Shown here piece after piece: positions 10,324-20,970 of a DNA stretch of 64,000 nt. The position numbers were made by a program, and so were the translations under genes. Source of the DNA: Tetragonia tetragonoides (taxonomy: Eukaryota; Streptophyta; Magnoliopsida; Caryophyllales; Aizoaceae); contig CM076147.1 of assembly GCA_038025085.1 (NCBI GenBank), forward strand, positions 26,575,001-26,639,000. Reading direction: 5' to 3'. The notes under the pieces were generated by a model. That model was not told the DNA's origin. It saw nothing but the letters and a program-made list of their open reading frames with translations, and did not search any database. Each line of letters starts with the position of its first letter. Within the stretch, counting starts at the first letter, position 1.

Positions 10324-12088
10324 ATGTTTGAAAATATTCATGCTAATTCAGATAAAAATCTAGCGAAGCTCGAACATATTCAGGCTCAACTCTTATTGAA
10401 TCCCTCGAACCATAGGCTAAATGAGATTAATAAACGGTTTATTCTCCAAAGAGAAAAACTTCTCTTATTTGGGCAGAATTATTGGGGCAAACTTGCACCC
10501 AAAAAGTGGCTCACTCAAGCCGATCGTAACTCTCGTTATTTTCATTTGAAAATACGCGGACAAAGGAAATAAAGTTTTATTCACCGCATACAAGCTCCAA
10601 GTGGCATATGAGTTGACGATACGAACATGATTCGCCAAAATTTTATTTCGTAATACGCTAATAGATTTCAATCAATTCGTAATACAGGTGACACAATCCC
10701 ACTCAACGATATCGAATCTCGTATATTAGAAAATGACAATAATTGCCTGATTGCCCCCATAACAGATGAAGAAATTAAACAAGCCGTATTTGAGATGAAT
10801 CCACTGAAAACATCGGGACCAGATGGTTTCGGTGCCGCTTTTTACCAGGATTATTGGGATATCATAGGAAATGATATAATTAAGGCTGTTAATTCGTTTT
10901 TTCATCATGGCAAAATTGTCAAGGAAATTAATCATACTTTTATTACGTTTATCCCAAAAATCAATAATAATCCTTCAAGCCCAAATCATTATAGACCAAT
11001 TAGTCTTTGCAACTCCTTAAATAAAATCATAGCAAAAATTTTAGTTAATAGACTTCAACCACTTCTTACAAAATTGATCAGCCCAGTTCAAGGAGCATTT
11101 GTTCCACAACGATTGATCCATGACAATGTACTTATAAGTCGAGAAATTATGAACTTCTTTTGTCATACCAAGTCTAAAGAAGGATGGCTCGCATTGAAAC
11201 TTGATATGGGAAAAGCATCTGATCGTATAGAATGGGACTTTCTGTTTAATATGGCTTTCATCCTAGATGGATAGACTGGATTAAACAATGCGTCTCCACA
11301 GTAACATACTCCTTGCTTATTAATGACTTGCCTACTGGATTTATCACCCCCTCTCGCGGACTTCGGCAATGAGATCCCTTATCTCCTTATTTAATCTTTG
11401 TATGAAATCCCTTATCTCCTTTTTTATTCTTTGTATGAAAATCTTAACTCAACGTTTATGCAGAGCTTCGGGAGCCAATTCTGGTCTAGGCATTAAAATT
11501 AGTCCAGGTGGACCACATATACCATGCTTATTATTTGCAAATGTCAGCCTCCTTTTTTGCAAAGCTAATTGCCAAGTTGTCAGCTCATTAAAAACAATTC
11601 TTGACAAATTCTGCGCACACTTAGGTCAACTTAATAACTATCAAAAATCTGCCTTAGTTTTCTCTCGTAATACAACCTCACGACAAAAAAAATTCGTTAA
11701 TGCTTTTTTCAATATTCCACATCGACAAAGTTTAGGAAAATATTCGGGATGTCTATTTCTAAATCACCATATTAATCATGTTACTTTTAAGAATAATATT
11801 GAAAAAACTCAATCTAGATTACAACCTTGGAAAGCTGCTCAATTATCGAAAGCTGGAAAATTAGTCCTTATCCAGTCCAATCTTGAAGCTCTCGCTTCAC
11901 ATATAATGCATAACTTTAAACTACCATCGCATACAGCAAACCTTTTGGACTCCATGCACCGTGATTTCTTCTTGCACACTTCTTCGGACCATAACATGCC
12001 CCTTGTTGCATGGGATAAAAGTTTTCAACTAAATCTGCGAGAGGTCTTGGGTTACGCAAAACAGAACCTGTTAATAAAGTTTTTCTAG
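10324..12088 (+). pseudogene. LINE reverse transcriptase, inactivated
   Basis: Pre-RT segment with LAPKKWLTQADRNSRYFH, then NPLKTSGPDGFGAAFYQ, FIPKINN, YRPISLCN and KLDMGKASDRIEWDF (motif A). Motif B is broken by a stop and by a tandem duplication of about 37 bp near 11370-11440. The catalytic F-A-D-D of motif C reads FANVSLLF, so both Asp are lost. The thumb region follows (QPWKAAQLSKAGKLVLIQS). Several stops and shifts occur between 10572 and 11369. Confidence 0.85.
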
Positions 12089-12349
12089 CCAAACTAGGAT
12101 GAAAAATTCTAACCGACCACAATAATCTATGGGTTACTCTTGTACGAAGAAAATATTTGCGTAAACGTAGCTTTTTTAGTGTACAACATAAAAATCATGA
12201 GTCCTGGATTTGGAAGCATATTCTACGACAACGCCCTATCTTGCAACAAGGTATTCGGTGGATCGTTGGTAATGGTGAAAATATTTATTTTTGGACTGAT
12301 AATTGAGTTTTTCAGGAAAATCTGATTATGCATCTGGGGCTTTATTCTC

Positions 12350-13257
12350 AGGACGCTGAAAATATAAATCTAAAAGTTAAAGATTTCATCATTGCGAATT
12401 CCCAATGGGATTTTGCAAAACTCGCCCAATTTGTTCCTCCCACGGTAATTAATGTTATTAAGAAATTCCGATCCCATCAATAGATACTCCAAATCATTTC
12501 TGTTGGGGTCTCGCTAGCAATGGAAACTTTAACTTAAAATCAACCACTTGGTTATGCCATGGACTAAAAAAAATAGATAACAACAGTTGGCCACATAAAT
12601 GGATATGGACGATTAACATCGCCCCTAAACTACAATTTTTCTTGTGGCAGCTCTTTCATGATGGACTACCCAACCCCCCATTTTTGTCAAACGAGGTATT
12701 AATATAGACGATTCTTGTCCACTTTGCACTCAAGATCAAGAACACATATTTCATATGTTTTCTGACTGTCTATTTGTTAAGGATATCTGGCATGAAACCT
12801 ATCTTCTTAACTGGCTCCCGCTTAAAGATTCCAACCTTCATATATTGTAATGGTGGGATCATTTGAAAAATCTCAATATGACTGAAGAAGTTCAAAAGAG
12901 TATATACTTGATATGGTATATTTGGAAGACTAGGAATGAACTTGTATTTCAAAACCAAACACCTAATGTCCATCTCACGATCCTTAAAGCACAAAGAGCC
13001 TATCAAGAATGGATAACTAGAGATAATTTAGACTCAACATATAGCACATACCACGAAACAATCAATGGTCAAACGCATGTTCCCCAATGCTATTCGCCAA
13101 TGTTAGTAGCTTGGAAACCACCCTCACCAACCTTTGTAAAACTCAATTTTAATGGTGCCAAAAATATTTCTGGATCAAGAGCAGGCTATATAATCCGTGA
13201 TCCAATTGGCAAAATGCTCAGAGCAGGTAGTTATTTTTTGGGCAATGCCTCTGTACG
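12350..13257 (+). pseudogene. LINE zinc-binding linker and start of RNase H
   Basis: Reads WPHKWIWTINIAPKLQFFLW, the zf-RVT linker seen before RNase H in plant LINEs. After frame breaks come IWYIWKTRNELVFQ and VKLNFNGAKNISGSRAGY, where the first catalytic Asp of RNase H would normally stand in NFDGA but here is Asn. The frame is cut by the CACTA element at 13258. Confidence 0.7.
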
Positions 13258-13289
13258 CACTAGTACAAAAGCTATTCTATGCGTCGCCT

Positions 13290-13515
13290 AATAGGCGTCG
13301 GTTCTTTAAAACAACCGACGCCTATCACTATACGGTGGCATAATTGTAAATAATTGGTGAAGAATAGGCATCGGTTCTTTGCATCGACCGACGCCTATAA
13401 TAAAAAAAATATAGTAAAAGTATCAGTAAAAAGGAATAGGCGTCGGTTCAGCAGAACAACCGACGCCTATGAGCAAGGTATGGCGTCGGGCGTTAAACAC
13501 AGCAGACGCCTATGA
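13290..13515. repeat. left subterminal hairpin repeats of the CACTA element
   Basis: Repeated pairs of TAGGCGTCGGTT and AACCGACGCCTAT a few nucleotides apart. Each can form a short stem. This is the kind of array bound by CACTA TnpA-like proteins. Confidence 0.75.
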
Positions 13516-14158
13516 TTAAAGAAAAATGAAAAAGAATTACGGGTCAAGTTAACAGCCCACCTACCCGTCCCATTTATAATGTAAAATCTAAACCTAACCC
13601 TCTCATTCCATCCGCCTCCCTCAACTCTCTTCCTTCTCTCTCCTGCTTTCCTTTTCCTTTCTTCATCTCTCTTCAATCTTGAACTACTACAGAACTACAC
13701 CACCACATAACCACCATCTCACTTCAAATCTCAAGATCTTCGTAGTTTTCTGTCTCTAAACCGCTTGAAAGGCTTGGTTAAAATAACCCTTTGATTTGTC
13801 TAGATTTACATCAATCAAAATGGGTTTGATCAATGATTACAGAAATTCAAGGACAATCAGCCAATGAGTTTGAAGAAATCGGGGATTTGATTTTTGAGAA
13901 CAGTGGTCGCCTCTTCAAATCGAGGTGATTTTCTTTCTTTTTAGTAATTAACCTATTCGATCTGGGTTCTTAACGTCAGTTACCTTCTTCGGTTCTGTCT
14001 TTCTCTATGATCTTTTTTTCTTGTTTTCTTTACATTTCAGTTTTAAGCTATTTGGTCGATTAATTGATGAGGTTTGGGGTGGTTACAGGAGCTAGAATCA
14101 TTCTCAAGTTGGAACGATTTGTATAATGATGTATGATGGAGTGGTTTGCGAGTGGATT

Positions 14159-14447
14159 TGCAATTTTATTCAACACTCAGAAATGGTTTACAACAAACCA
14201 TATCACTGGGATATTCAAATATAGTTATAGAGGGGGATAATAAAGTCGTGGTGTTGGATACGATATTGTGATGTCCGTTGAATAAGCAAACGAAGTCCAT
14301 TATCAAGCTAAAAATGATCCAAGGGATTTGACATTTTCCTAGGATAGCCTGAATGACGACTTTATTATCCCCCTCTATAACTATATTTGAATATCCTAGT
14401 GATATGGTTTGTTGTAAACCATTTCTGAGTGTTGAATAAAATTGCAA
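14159..14447 (-). repeat. inverted duplication of a LINE RNase H fragment (hairpin)
   Basis: Arms of about 88 bp (14159-14250 and 14357-14447) are near-perfect inverted repeats around a loop of about 107 bp. Read on the minus strand it encodes GLQQTISLGYSNIVIEGDNK and continues with the RNase H sequence that also exists in the host LINE at 14731-14920. Only a few bases differ. The arms are bordered by GCAATTTTATTCAACACTCA on both sides. A transcript would fold into a long hairpin. Confidence 0.85.
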
Positions 14448-14701
14448 AGGCGTCGGTTGATGTATAACTATTGTAAGCTATTGGCATCGGTTGATTAGAA
14501 GAACCGATGCCAGTGCTCCTTTTTTGGCGTCGGTTCTTCAAGTTAATCGACGCCCATAGCTTACAATAGGCGTCAGTTGACTTATTGAACCGATGCCAGA
14601 ATGCTCAACCGACGCTGTTAGGCGTCACCTCTGAAACGTCGGTTGTTCAACCGACGCCTATATGGTGCTTTAACCGACGCATATGATGCTTTTTGTACTG
14701 G

Positions 14702-15092
14702 ACGTACTAGTTGCTGAAGCCAAAACACTCGGAAATGGTTTACAACAAACCATATCACTGGAATATTCAAATATAGTTATAGAGGGGGATAATAAAGTCG
14801 TCATTCAGGCTATCCTAGGAAAATGTCAAATCCCTTGGATCATTTTTAGCTTGATAATGGACTTCGTTTGCTTATTCAACAGACATCACAATATCGTATC
14901 CAACACCACTACCGTGAAGCGAATAGAGCAGCAGACTGGATGACCAAGTTTGGCAGTTCTAATCATGATAATTTCACGTGAGATAATTACCCAATTATTG
15001 AATTTAGAAATATCCTTTTTTCTTATGCGATGGGAGTAATCCTCGAGAGGAGGGCCTTCTAATCACCTATCTCCGTACCTTTAAAAAAAAAA
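14702..15092 (+). pseudogene. LINE RNase H C-terminal part and 3' tail
   Basis: Continues the RNase H domain after the CACTA element: VLVAEAKTL, NIVIEGDNKVVIQAILGK (second acidic motif), then a break and HREANRAADWMTKFG-like sequence in a shifted frame. A short 3' UTR with an A run at 15083-15092 ends the LINE. Confidence 0.8.
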
Positions 15093-16025
15093 TATTGCGT
15101 CAACCGTGCTTCACCCCAATTCCTAAAATGTAATTATCTTTACTTTCATATAACTTTGTGTATTCAAAATCGACAGAGACAAAAACACAAACAACATATG
15201 GTCCGTCCTATTTACGAGCGCTATATAATCGGAATTGCTTAACGTTAATAGGTTGATTCATACAAAAACTTGTGTAAACTTATTTCATGGTGGACTAATA
15301 GTCTAAATGTCATCCCATACTTCACCTGGAGATTCCCCCTATTTCACCTATAGTCACTCCTTAAATATATTTAGTCCACGGTAGATTAAGTCTACATAAG
15401 ACTAGCTGGGTTGATTAAAATTCACTTGGCCCTTCATTCACTGGGTTGATTGCATAGCAGAATAGGCTGCGTGTCGAAAGATACATAACATGGCACAGTA
15501 AACTGCGTGTAACGGTGTAAATACGGGACTGATAAGCTGGTACTAAACCCAACAAGCCTGGTCCTTTAAAGTAATTGTTGTGGATACGTAAGGTTACACA
15601 AATTGTCGGCAGACTCAACACATCACATGCACCAGGCCACCTGCATATACGATATACCTGCTACGATAGATGTTGGGAAATCAAAAACCTTGGAAAGATT
15701 CTGTTTTGATACAATTCATATTACTCGTTTATAAATTAAACCATTAAAAAAAGCCCATAGAAATAATTGTCTGTTGAGTTAGTTTTCAATTTTAACTTCA
15801 TTGATCGAATTTCTTCTGAGATTTTGTGTGATAATGTTGAAATAATTTGTTGAACTTTTAGCTCTTTTGTGGAGAGTATAGTGGGCGTTGTGATTTGTTG
15901 GTTGTCCCACATTGAAAAATAGAAAGCATATAACATGCTCGATAATAAGTTACTTCACCTGTTACCAATTGAATTTACATTGGCATCTCACTTGATTATG
16001 TGTGCATATTTTATTATTGCTCTAA
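15093..16025. other. no gene seen
   Basis: AT-rich DNA with no supported coding frame. It contains GTCCCACATTG at about 15905, a word that occurs in snRNA promoters and many plant repeats; no RNA gene follows it. Confidence 0.5.
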
Positions 16026-16032
16026 TATCAAA

Positions 16033-16378
16033 GGAAAATGTTTGGTTGACCCAGTGGGTGGGCAACCCATATTATTTTTGTATCTATCTTTTTTTGGGAA
16101 TAAAGGAAAGAGAATATGAAAATAGAAGAGAAAGATAGACATATAAGGGGGATGGGTTTGCCAACCCAGTGGGTAGATGTATCATTTTTCAATATCAAAT
16201 TGGAGAATAATACATCAACCCACCGGGTTGGTAACCCACCTCCCATATGTGTCTATCTCTCTCCTCTATTTTCAAATTCTCTATTCTCTATTTCCAAAAA
16301 ATGGCATTTAAGGCAGGACAGAGATAGATACAAATAGAATATGGATTGCCCACCCACTAGATCAATCAAACATTTTCC
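16033..16378. mobile_element. foldback MITE, 346 bp
   Basis: The terminal repeats GGAAAATGTTTGGTTGA (left) and TCAATCAAACATTTTCC (right) pair over most of the element. The flanks TATCAAA (16026-16032 and 16379-16385) form a 7-bp duplication. Internal words such as CCCAGTGGGT and GGGTTGG are also arranged symmetrically. A related copy is at 29816-29994. Confidence 0.85.
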
Positions 16379-16385
16379 TATCAAA

Positions 16386-17329
16386 TTTGATGTATTTGCT
16401 CTTGAAAGCTGAAAAGTTGTTACAAAACCAAAAATGTCATAAAATGTGGGCAATTTTCTTACCATAAAGTATTATTGGCTTAGTTCTGTTCCTTAGTTCT
16501 TCATATTTTGCTGTTGTAGTTGTACTTGAACTTTTTAATCCGATTAACAATGAGATGTTGACCACTATAACTCTATTTTCCAAACATTCAAACCGTTTTT
16601 GTCGTCAAGTCTTATGTTGATCATGATTTATTCATGTTAAAGTAAGTGATCACTTGTATCTCACATTAAAAGAATTAAGGGAAAAATATCAAGATGTAAG
16701 TTAAGTAGTCTACTCCTATTGCCAATCGATTTTAGTATAGATCTTGCTTGACTTGTATGATCTTGCTTTTCTTATCCATGAGCCTGGACAAGGCCTATTT
16801 GAAATTGATGGTATCAAAGCACATAATAGTCAAATTCGAGCCCCAGTTTCACCCATTGGTGTAGTGTTGCTCTCCTTATCCAAGGCCCATTGGAAATTCA
16901 AGCTAGTGGAAATGGAATCGCCCTTTGTTCATCCTCCCATCCTTGAAGGGTTTTGTAATTTTGGGAAAGAGTGTCATTTGAAGAGGATTATATTTAATGA
17001 GTGTGCATGTGCCCATAAATACTTTTAGTGCTTGTTTAGTTGACACACGACAAATACAGGAAAGTGCAACTTCATAGAATCATAAGAAACTTAATAATAT
17101 TCACATTAATATTCATATAGAGCCACACTCCTGGTAATCAAGAACCTAGATGGCTTAATTACATAGGTAAAACAGGAAACAGGAAACAGAAACTAGCAGA
17201 AACTAAAAATTCACAATGAACAAACCTTAGCGTAAATACAGCAGTATCAAAGTACAAATCTCATTGCATTATTGGTTGGCATTATTGTGGATAACAATCA
17301 CTTTGGATCTCATTTTTCCTTAGCAAAGA
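16386..17329. other. no gene seen; 3' flank of the PROPEP-like gene
   Basis: An open frame of 94 codons (16744-17028) has no recognisable features and I do not call it. The stretch next to 17329 should hold the 3' UTR of the minus-strand gene. Confidence 0.5.
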
Positions 17330-17994
17330 TTAAGTATTGTGGATCTGTCCAGGTCTTCCAGATTTTACTGGTGGCGCCGGTGGCTTACGTCCTCTTGACC
17401 TTACTGTTATCCCTCTGCTTCTGGTCACTGTATACTCTTGCTGAAAACATTATTGCAACTACATCATCAACATCTTGTTCATTAGTGTATAAGTATTCAT
17501 AACCAATTGTAGACACCGAAATTGCGTAAAACACTGATTCCCAAAAAGAAATAAGTTTTATCTTTTATTCAAAAAGATTGAGTTCGCTGGGAGGAGAACA
17601 ACACCTCACAAAGTGCACTTCAAAAACAAGTCAATCAGACCCTCGTTCTGCTAGATTCAAGAACGAGCTTCTAAGCCAAGCCACCTAAGAAAGGCTAGAT
17701 TCAGACCCTCAAAAAGATTAAAGTCAATCAGACCCTCGTTCTGCTAGATTCAGACCCGAGTATTAGAAAGTGAGTACTTACAATCATGTTTATTTCTGTG
17801 TCTGTTCCAGCAGAAGGTGGTACTGAATCTGTTGCTGTTTTAGCGTTTGGTGTTGAAGAAGAGCCAAAGCCAAGCCACCTAAGAAAGGCTCTGATGGTTT
17901 GCTGAAGAGAATGGTAGCTCTTCATCCTCTGAAAGTAGCTACTGTAGTTATTGCTACTCTTTCTTTGCTGCTTCTCTTCTTGTAAATCCTCCAT
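17330..17994 (-). CDS. PROPEP-like: plant elicitor peptide precursor (PROPEP-like)
   Basis: Exon 1 is 17994-17782 (71 codons, donor GTAAGT) and exon 2 is 17440-17330 (acceptor TTTTCAG). They join in phase 0 to a 107-residue protein. The C-terminus carries RSRGRKPPAPP followed by VKSGRPGQIHNT; SGRPGQ and a terminal HN are the core of eudicot Pep peptides (Arabidopsis Pep1 ends SSGRPGQHN). Family knowledge: PROPEPs are small cytosolic or tonoplast-associated precursors, cleaved by metacaspase on damage to release a peptide of about 23 residues, which the receptor kinases PEPR1/2 sense to amplify immunity. The N-terminal half has a charged start and an amphipathic stretch (HSLQQTIRAFLRWLGFG) like other PROPEPs. 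There is no signal peptide, as expected. The extra C-terminal Thr is unusual. The intron (341 bp) contains repeat scars. Confidence 0.8.
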
Positions 17995-18528
17995 CTATCT
18001 TATTCTTCTGAAGTGAACCACCCTACCTTACAGTTGTTGTAGGTTCTAGCAGATTTGATGCTAATGATTTCAATTAATTTAACTTAGCTTAAATAATGTG
18101 ATGGATAAGTGGAAACTGTTTATGGTTAATCTCCCTTTTGAAGTTTGATGGTACTTGTCTGCCTATTTTGCCTGAAAAATGAGTCCATCCTTTATCTTTT
18201 CTTTATTGATTCCCATACTTCACTTTTTTCCTCGTTTTGTGTGTGGTGAAAAGTGAAAATTACTTTTACATATTTTGTAATCAGAATGTATATGAAAATA
18301 AGATTAATTAGAAGACATTAATCTCATAAAACTTGTACTCAGACTGACTAAACAAGGTTCCAATGAAAGTTTGATACGTGTCTGGTGGCATGACAGGCAT
18401 GCCACGTGATTGATAGGTTGATCTGTTAGAGTAATAGGGGTTACTTTTTGGTGAGACCGGCACTGCACACCCAAGATCAAATGAGTAAAACAGTCTTAAC
18501 CAACGTGATTGTTATTAGTTAATTGTTT
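17995..18528. promoter_or_regulatory. upstream region of the PROPEP-like gene
   Basis: This 530-bp stretch lies 5' of the minus-strand gene and should hold its promoter. I cannot point to a convincing TATA box or W-box cluster by eye. It ends at a LINE insertion's target duplication (18513-18528). Confidence 0.35.
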
Positions 18529-18694
18529 TTTTTGATAATTCAGCCTTCTCATTAATAATGAATGAATCATTACAAGAGTGCTGGAATAATGGTATACAAG
18601 GTATCATGAACCAAGCATAGCCAAAAACAGAAAAAAACAGAGATTACAGTGATCACACTTTTACAACCATGCCACAAAAAAATTCCCTCATGTG
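18529..18694 (-). mobile_element. 5'-truncated LINE 3' end with 16-bp target duplication
   Basis: Flanked by TATTAGTTAATTGTTT at 18513-18528 and 18695-18710, a perfect 16-bp duplication. On the minus strand it reads like a LINE 3' UTR (CTTGTAATGATTCATTCATTA then GAGAAGG) and ends in poly-A, seen as poly-T at about 18525-18532 on the plus strand. Confidence 0.85.
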
Positions 18695-19066
18695 TATTAG
18701 TTAATTGTTTATCCAAAACTCTCTCATATGTATGAGGCATCACTTTTTTTTTTATCTAGAGGTATAAGTTTTGTTGGAAGATCTTCAACATATATGTGTA
18801 GTGACATATTGGTTTATACATATCTATTGATATAGTGCTGTTCGTAAAAGTTTGTGTGTTGTTCATCATATGGGTTTTTGTGCTGTTCATCATACTTATA
18901 CTATAACCAAAGCTATATGTGCCCAATAATCTTGACAAAAAGTTGTATTCGAGATCAATTTGCTAATAAAAGGGGTCTTTTTTTAAGTAAAAACAAAATG
19001 AAAAATGAATGGAAAACTTTAATTGAAGAAAGAAAAAAAAAAAAAAAAACTAGGTCCATTTTTTAT

Positions 19067-19935
19067 TGGCCGCATTTCCGGATTGGTATGTTAAGTGAAC
19101 CTATATTGTCAATTTGGTATTTTAAAACTCTCCGATCATGATATGGTATTTTAAATCTCTGACTCGTACAAATAAACTCAAAACTTCCTGAAAACCCAGT
19201 TTCCAACCATAAAAATTTTATTTTCGTATTTAAATGATTTTTATGCCTTTATTTATTTAAAAAATGACTATTAATCATTTTAAATTAAAAACTAACCTAC
19301 CTTTTTTATTCGGCTCAGTTCTAAAATGTTTCTGGCAAATTTTACCATGAAATGTTTGGAAGAATTTTCAATCACGAGAATTTGGCTTTATCCCACAATT
19401 TAGCTAGCGTTATTGCTCCCAGCAACATGTCAATTTATTCTAGGATTCGTAGGCAGAGGATTTTATTTATTTATTTATTTATTTATTTTTTATTTTTTTA
19501 AATGTAGGTAGAGTAAACGTTGTGTGACGCCTCCAAGGAATGTCAGTGTTGTGGACTTTATTTGCGGTCATTGGCATTTGGCAAGCATTTCTTTTTTGAT
19601 TGAATCATAGATTAATGCTACGGAATTGGGATTGCTCCATGGTGCCTTTTATTTTCCTGAACATCATATTGGTGTATTTGCATAAATATTGGATGTGCCT
19701 CCATAATCATTATAGATTTTTGTTTGATTCTTGCTAGCTTTTAAGGTAAAATTTCATAAATGAAAAAGGCCTAAAAATCAATTAAATGAGAAATAAGATT
19801 TTTATGGTCGGAAATCGGGTTGTTTCAGGTAAAATTTGGGTTTATTTGCACAAGTTAAACATTTAAAATAGTGGTTGGAGAGTTTTAAAATACCAAATTG
19901 GCAATATAGATTCATTTAAATCCGGAAATGCGGCC
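19067..19935. mobile_element. foldback element, Mutator-like (869 bp)
   Basis: Termini GGCCGCATTTCCGGA and TCCGGAAATGCGGCC start inverted repeats of about 150 bp (19067-19220 and about 19790-19935). Both sides carry ATTTTTTAT (19058-19066 and 19936-19944), a 9-bp duplication typical of Mutator-like transposition. There is no coding region, and an (ATTT)n tract lies at about 19460-19490. Confidence 0.85.
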
Positions 19936-19988
19936 ATTTTTTATCTTCACTGAATACTTGTAGCCTGTAGGATGACGATAGAATATTT

Positions 19989-20538
19989 AGAGCTGGCAAA
20001 AGCTGACATGACACGATAACACGACACGAACCGGACACGAAATAAACGGGTTAGTGTTGAGATTTTTGACACGATTAACTTAAGCGGGTCGACACGAGTA
20101 ACCCGTTTAGTTAAACGGGTTGGGTTAGTGTTGAGATTTTCAACACAAAATCGACACGCTCTGACACGATTATTCAAACATGCTGAGAAAAAAGTCACTT
20201 AACTAGTGATTATATTAAAAAAAATAAAGTGTAAATGTATGATATTCATTAGTTCAATTGAGTAATACACCACTGGAAGCTTAAAAGTGATGTTTTGAAA
20301 GTTCATTACTATTTTTTATTTGTTTTCTATGTTATATTCTTTTATTTTCTAGAAAGAAATTAGATTAAAAAAGTTAAGCGGGTCAACACAAATAACACGA
20401 TTATTAAGCGGGTTGGATTAGTGTTGAAGGTTTCCGACACGATTAATAAATGGGTCAGGTTAATGTCGAGAGATTTCTAACACAAATAACTTTGACACGA
20501 ACACGAACATGACACGACACGACCTATTTGCCAGCTTT
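19989..20538. mobile_element. foldback element, hAT-like (about 550 bp)
   Basis: The ends AGAGCTGGCAAA and TTTGCCAGCTTT are inverted repeats of the hAT type. Inside, both ends are packed with CACGACACGA, AAGCGGGT and GTGTTGAGATTT words in inverted orientation. The target duplication is not clear because the flanks are AT-rich (GAATATTT and AAATATTA). Confidence 0.65.
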
Positions 20539-20970
20539 AAAAATATTACGAGTAGTAATTTGGAAGAGGAACACATAACACATTAACACTCACCTATTTA
20601 AAATGTTATTGATAATGGATATCGATATTTAAAAAATGGTTATAGGTGGATAAGATTTCTCTTTTTGATTTTGCCTTTTAGCTGATTGTCTAGGGTATCT
20701 ATTATCTACAATCTCCATTGCTTGAGTTATGTCTTCTCATAGATTTCCATGCAAAGTGCAAAACCAATGTTTTTTTTTTTTTTTTTTTTTGAAAAAGTGC
20801 AAAACCAATGTTTAAAATTGCGGCACAGTTGTTAATTTCTATGATCGATTCTTCAGGATACAGCACAGGGGCATGTCAGAAAACCACAAAATTGAGAAAA
20901 GCATTAACATATAAGAAAAATTATAAAAAGTGAAGAAAAAAGAAATGCTAAATTTGAGACTGAGTGTACG

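Larger units (their letters stand above)
13258..14701. mobile_element. small non-autonomous CACTA element in LINE RNase H
   Basis: The left end CACTAGTACAAAAGC is matched by a right end whose complement reads CCAGTACAAAAAGC. The 3-bp duplication ACG flanks it (13255-13257 and 14702-14704), as expected for CACTA. Both subterminal regions hold many inverted GGCGTCGGTT..AACCGACGCC units (13290-13510 and 14448-14690). The centre has a CT-rich leader-like stretch (13600-13690) and an inverted copy of LINE sequence (14159-14447). No transposase is present, so it would depend on a partner element. Confidence 0.85.
8319..15092 (+). mobile_element. decayed L1-type LINE (ORF2) with two insertions
   Basis: Pieces of one ORF2 in correct order: endonuclease (8319 to about 8598, then 9748-10311), reverse transcriptase (10324 to about 12090), zinc-binding linker (about 12530-12900), RNase H (about 12950-13257 and 14702-14980), and a short 3' UTR ending in an A run at 15083-15092. 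A mitochondrial-like insert (about 8598-9747) and a CACTA element (13258-14701) interrupt it. Stops and frame breaks occur throughout, so it is dead. No clear ORF1 is seen upstream, and the 5' end is uncertain. The RNase H domain places it among plant L1 lineages that acquired one. Confidence 0.85.

Noticed and set aside
15903..15935. snRNA promoter (USE-like GTCCCACATTG with a TATA-like word 23 bp on)
   Set aside because: No U6, U3 or other snRNA sequence follows, and the word is common in plant repeats.
16744..17028. 94-codon frame on the plus strand
   Set aside because: No domain, no splice support and no family resemblance.
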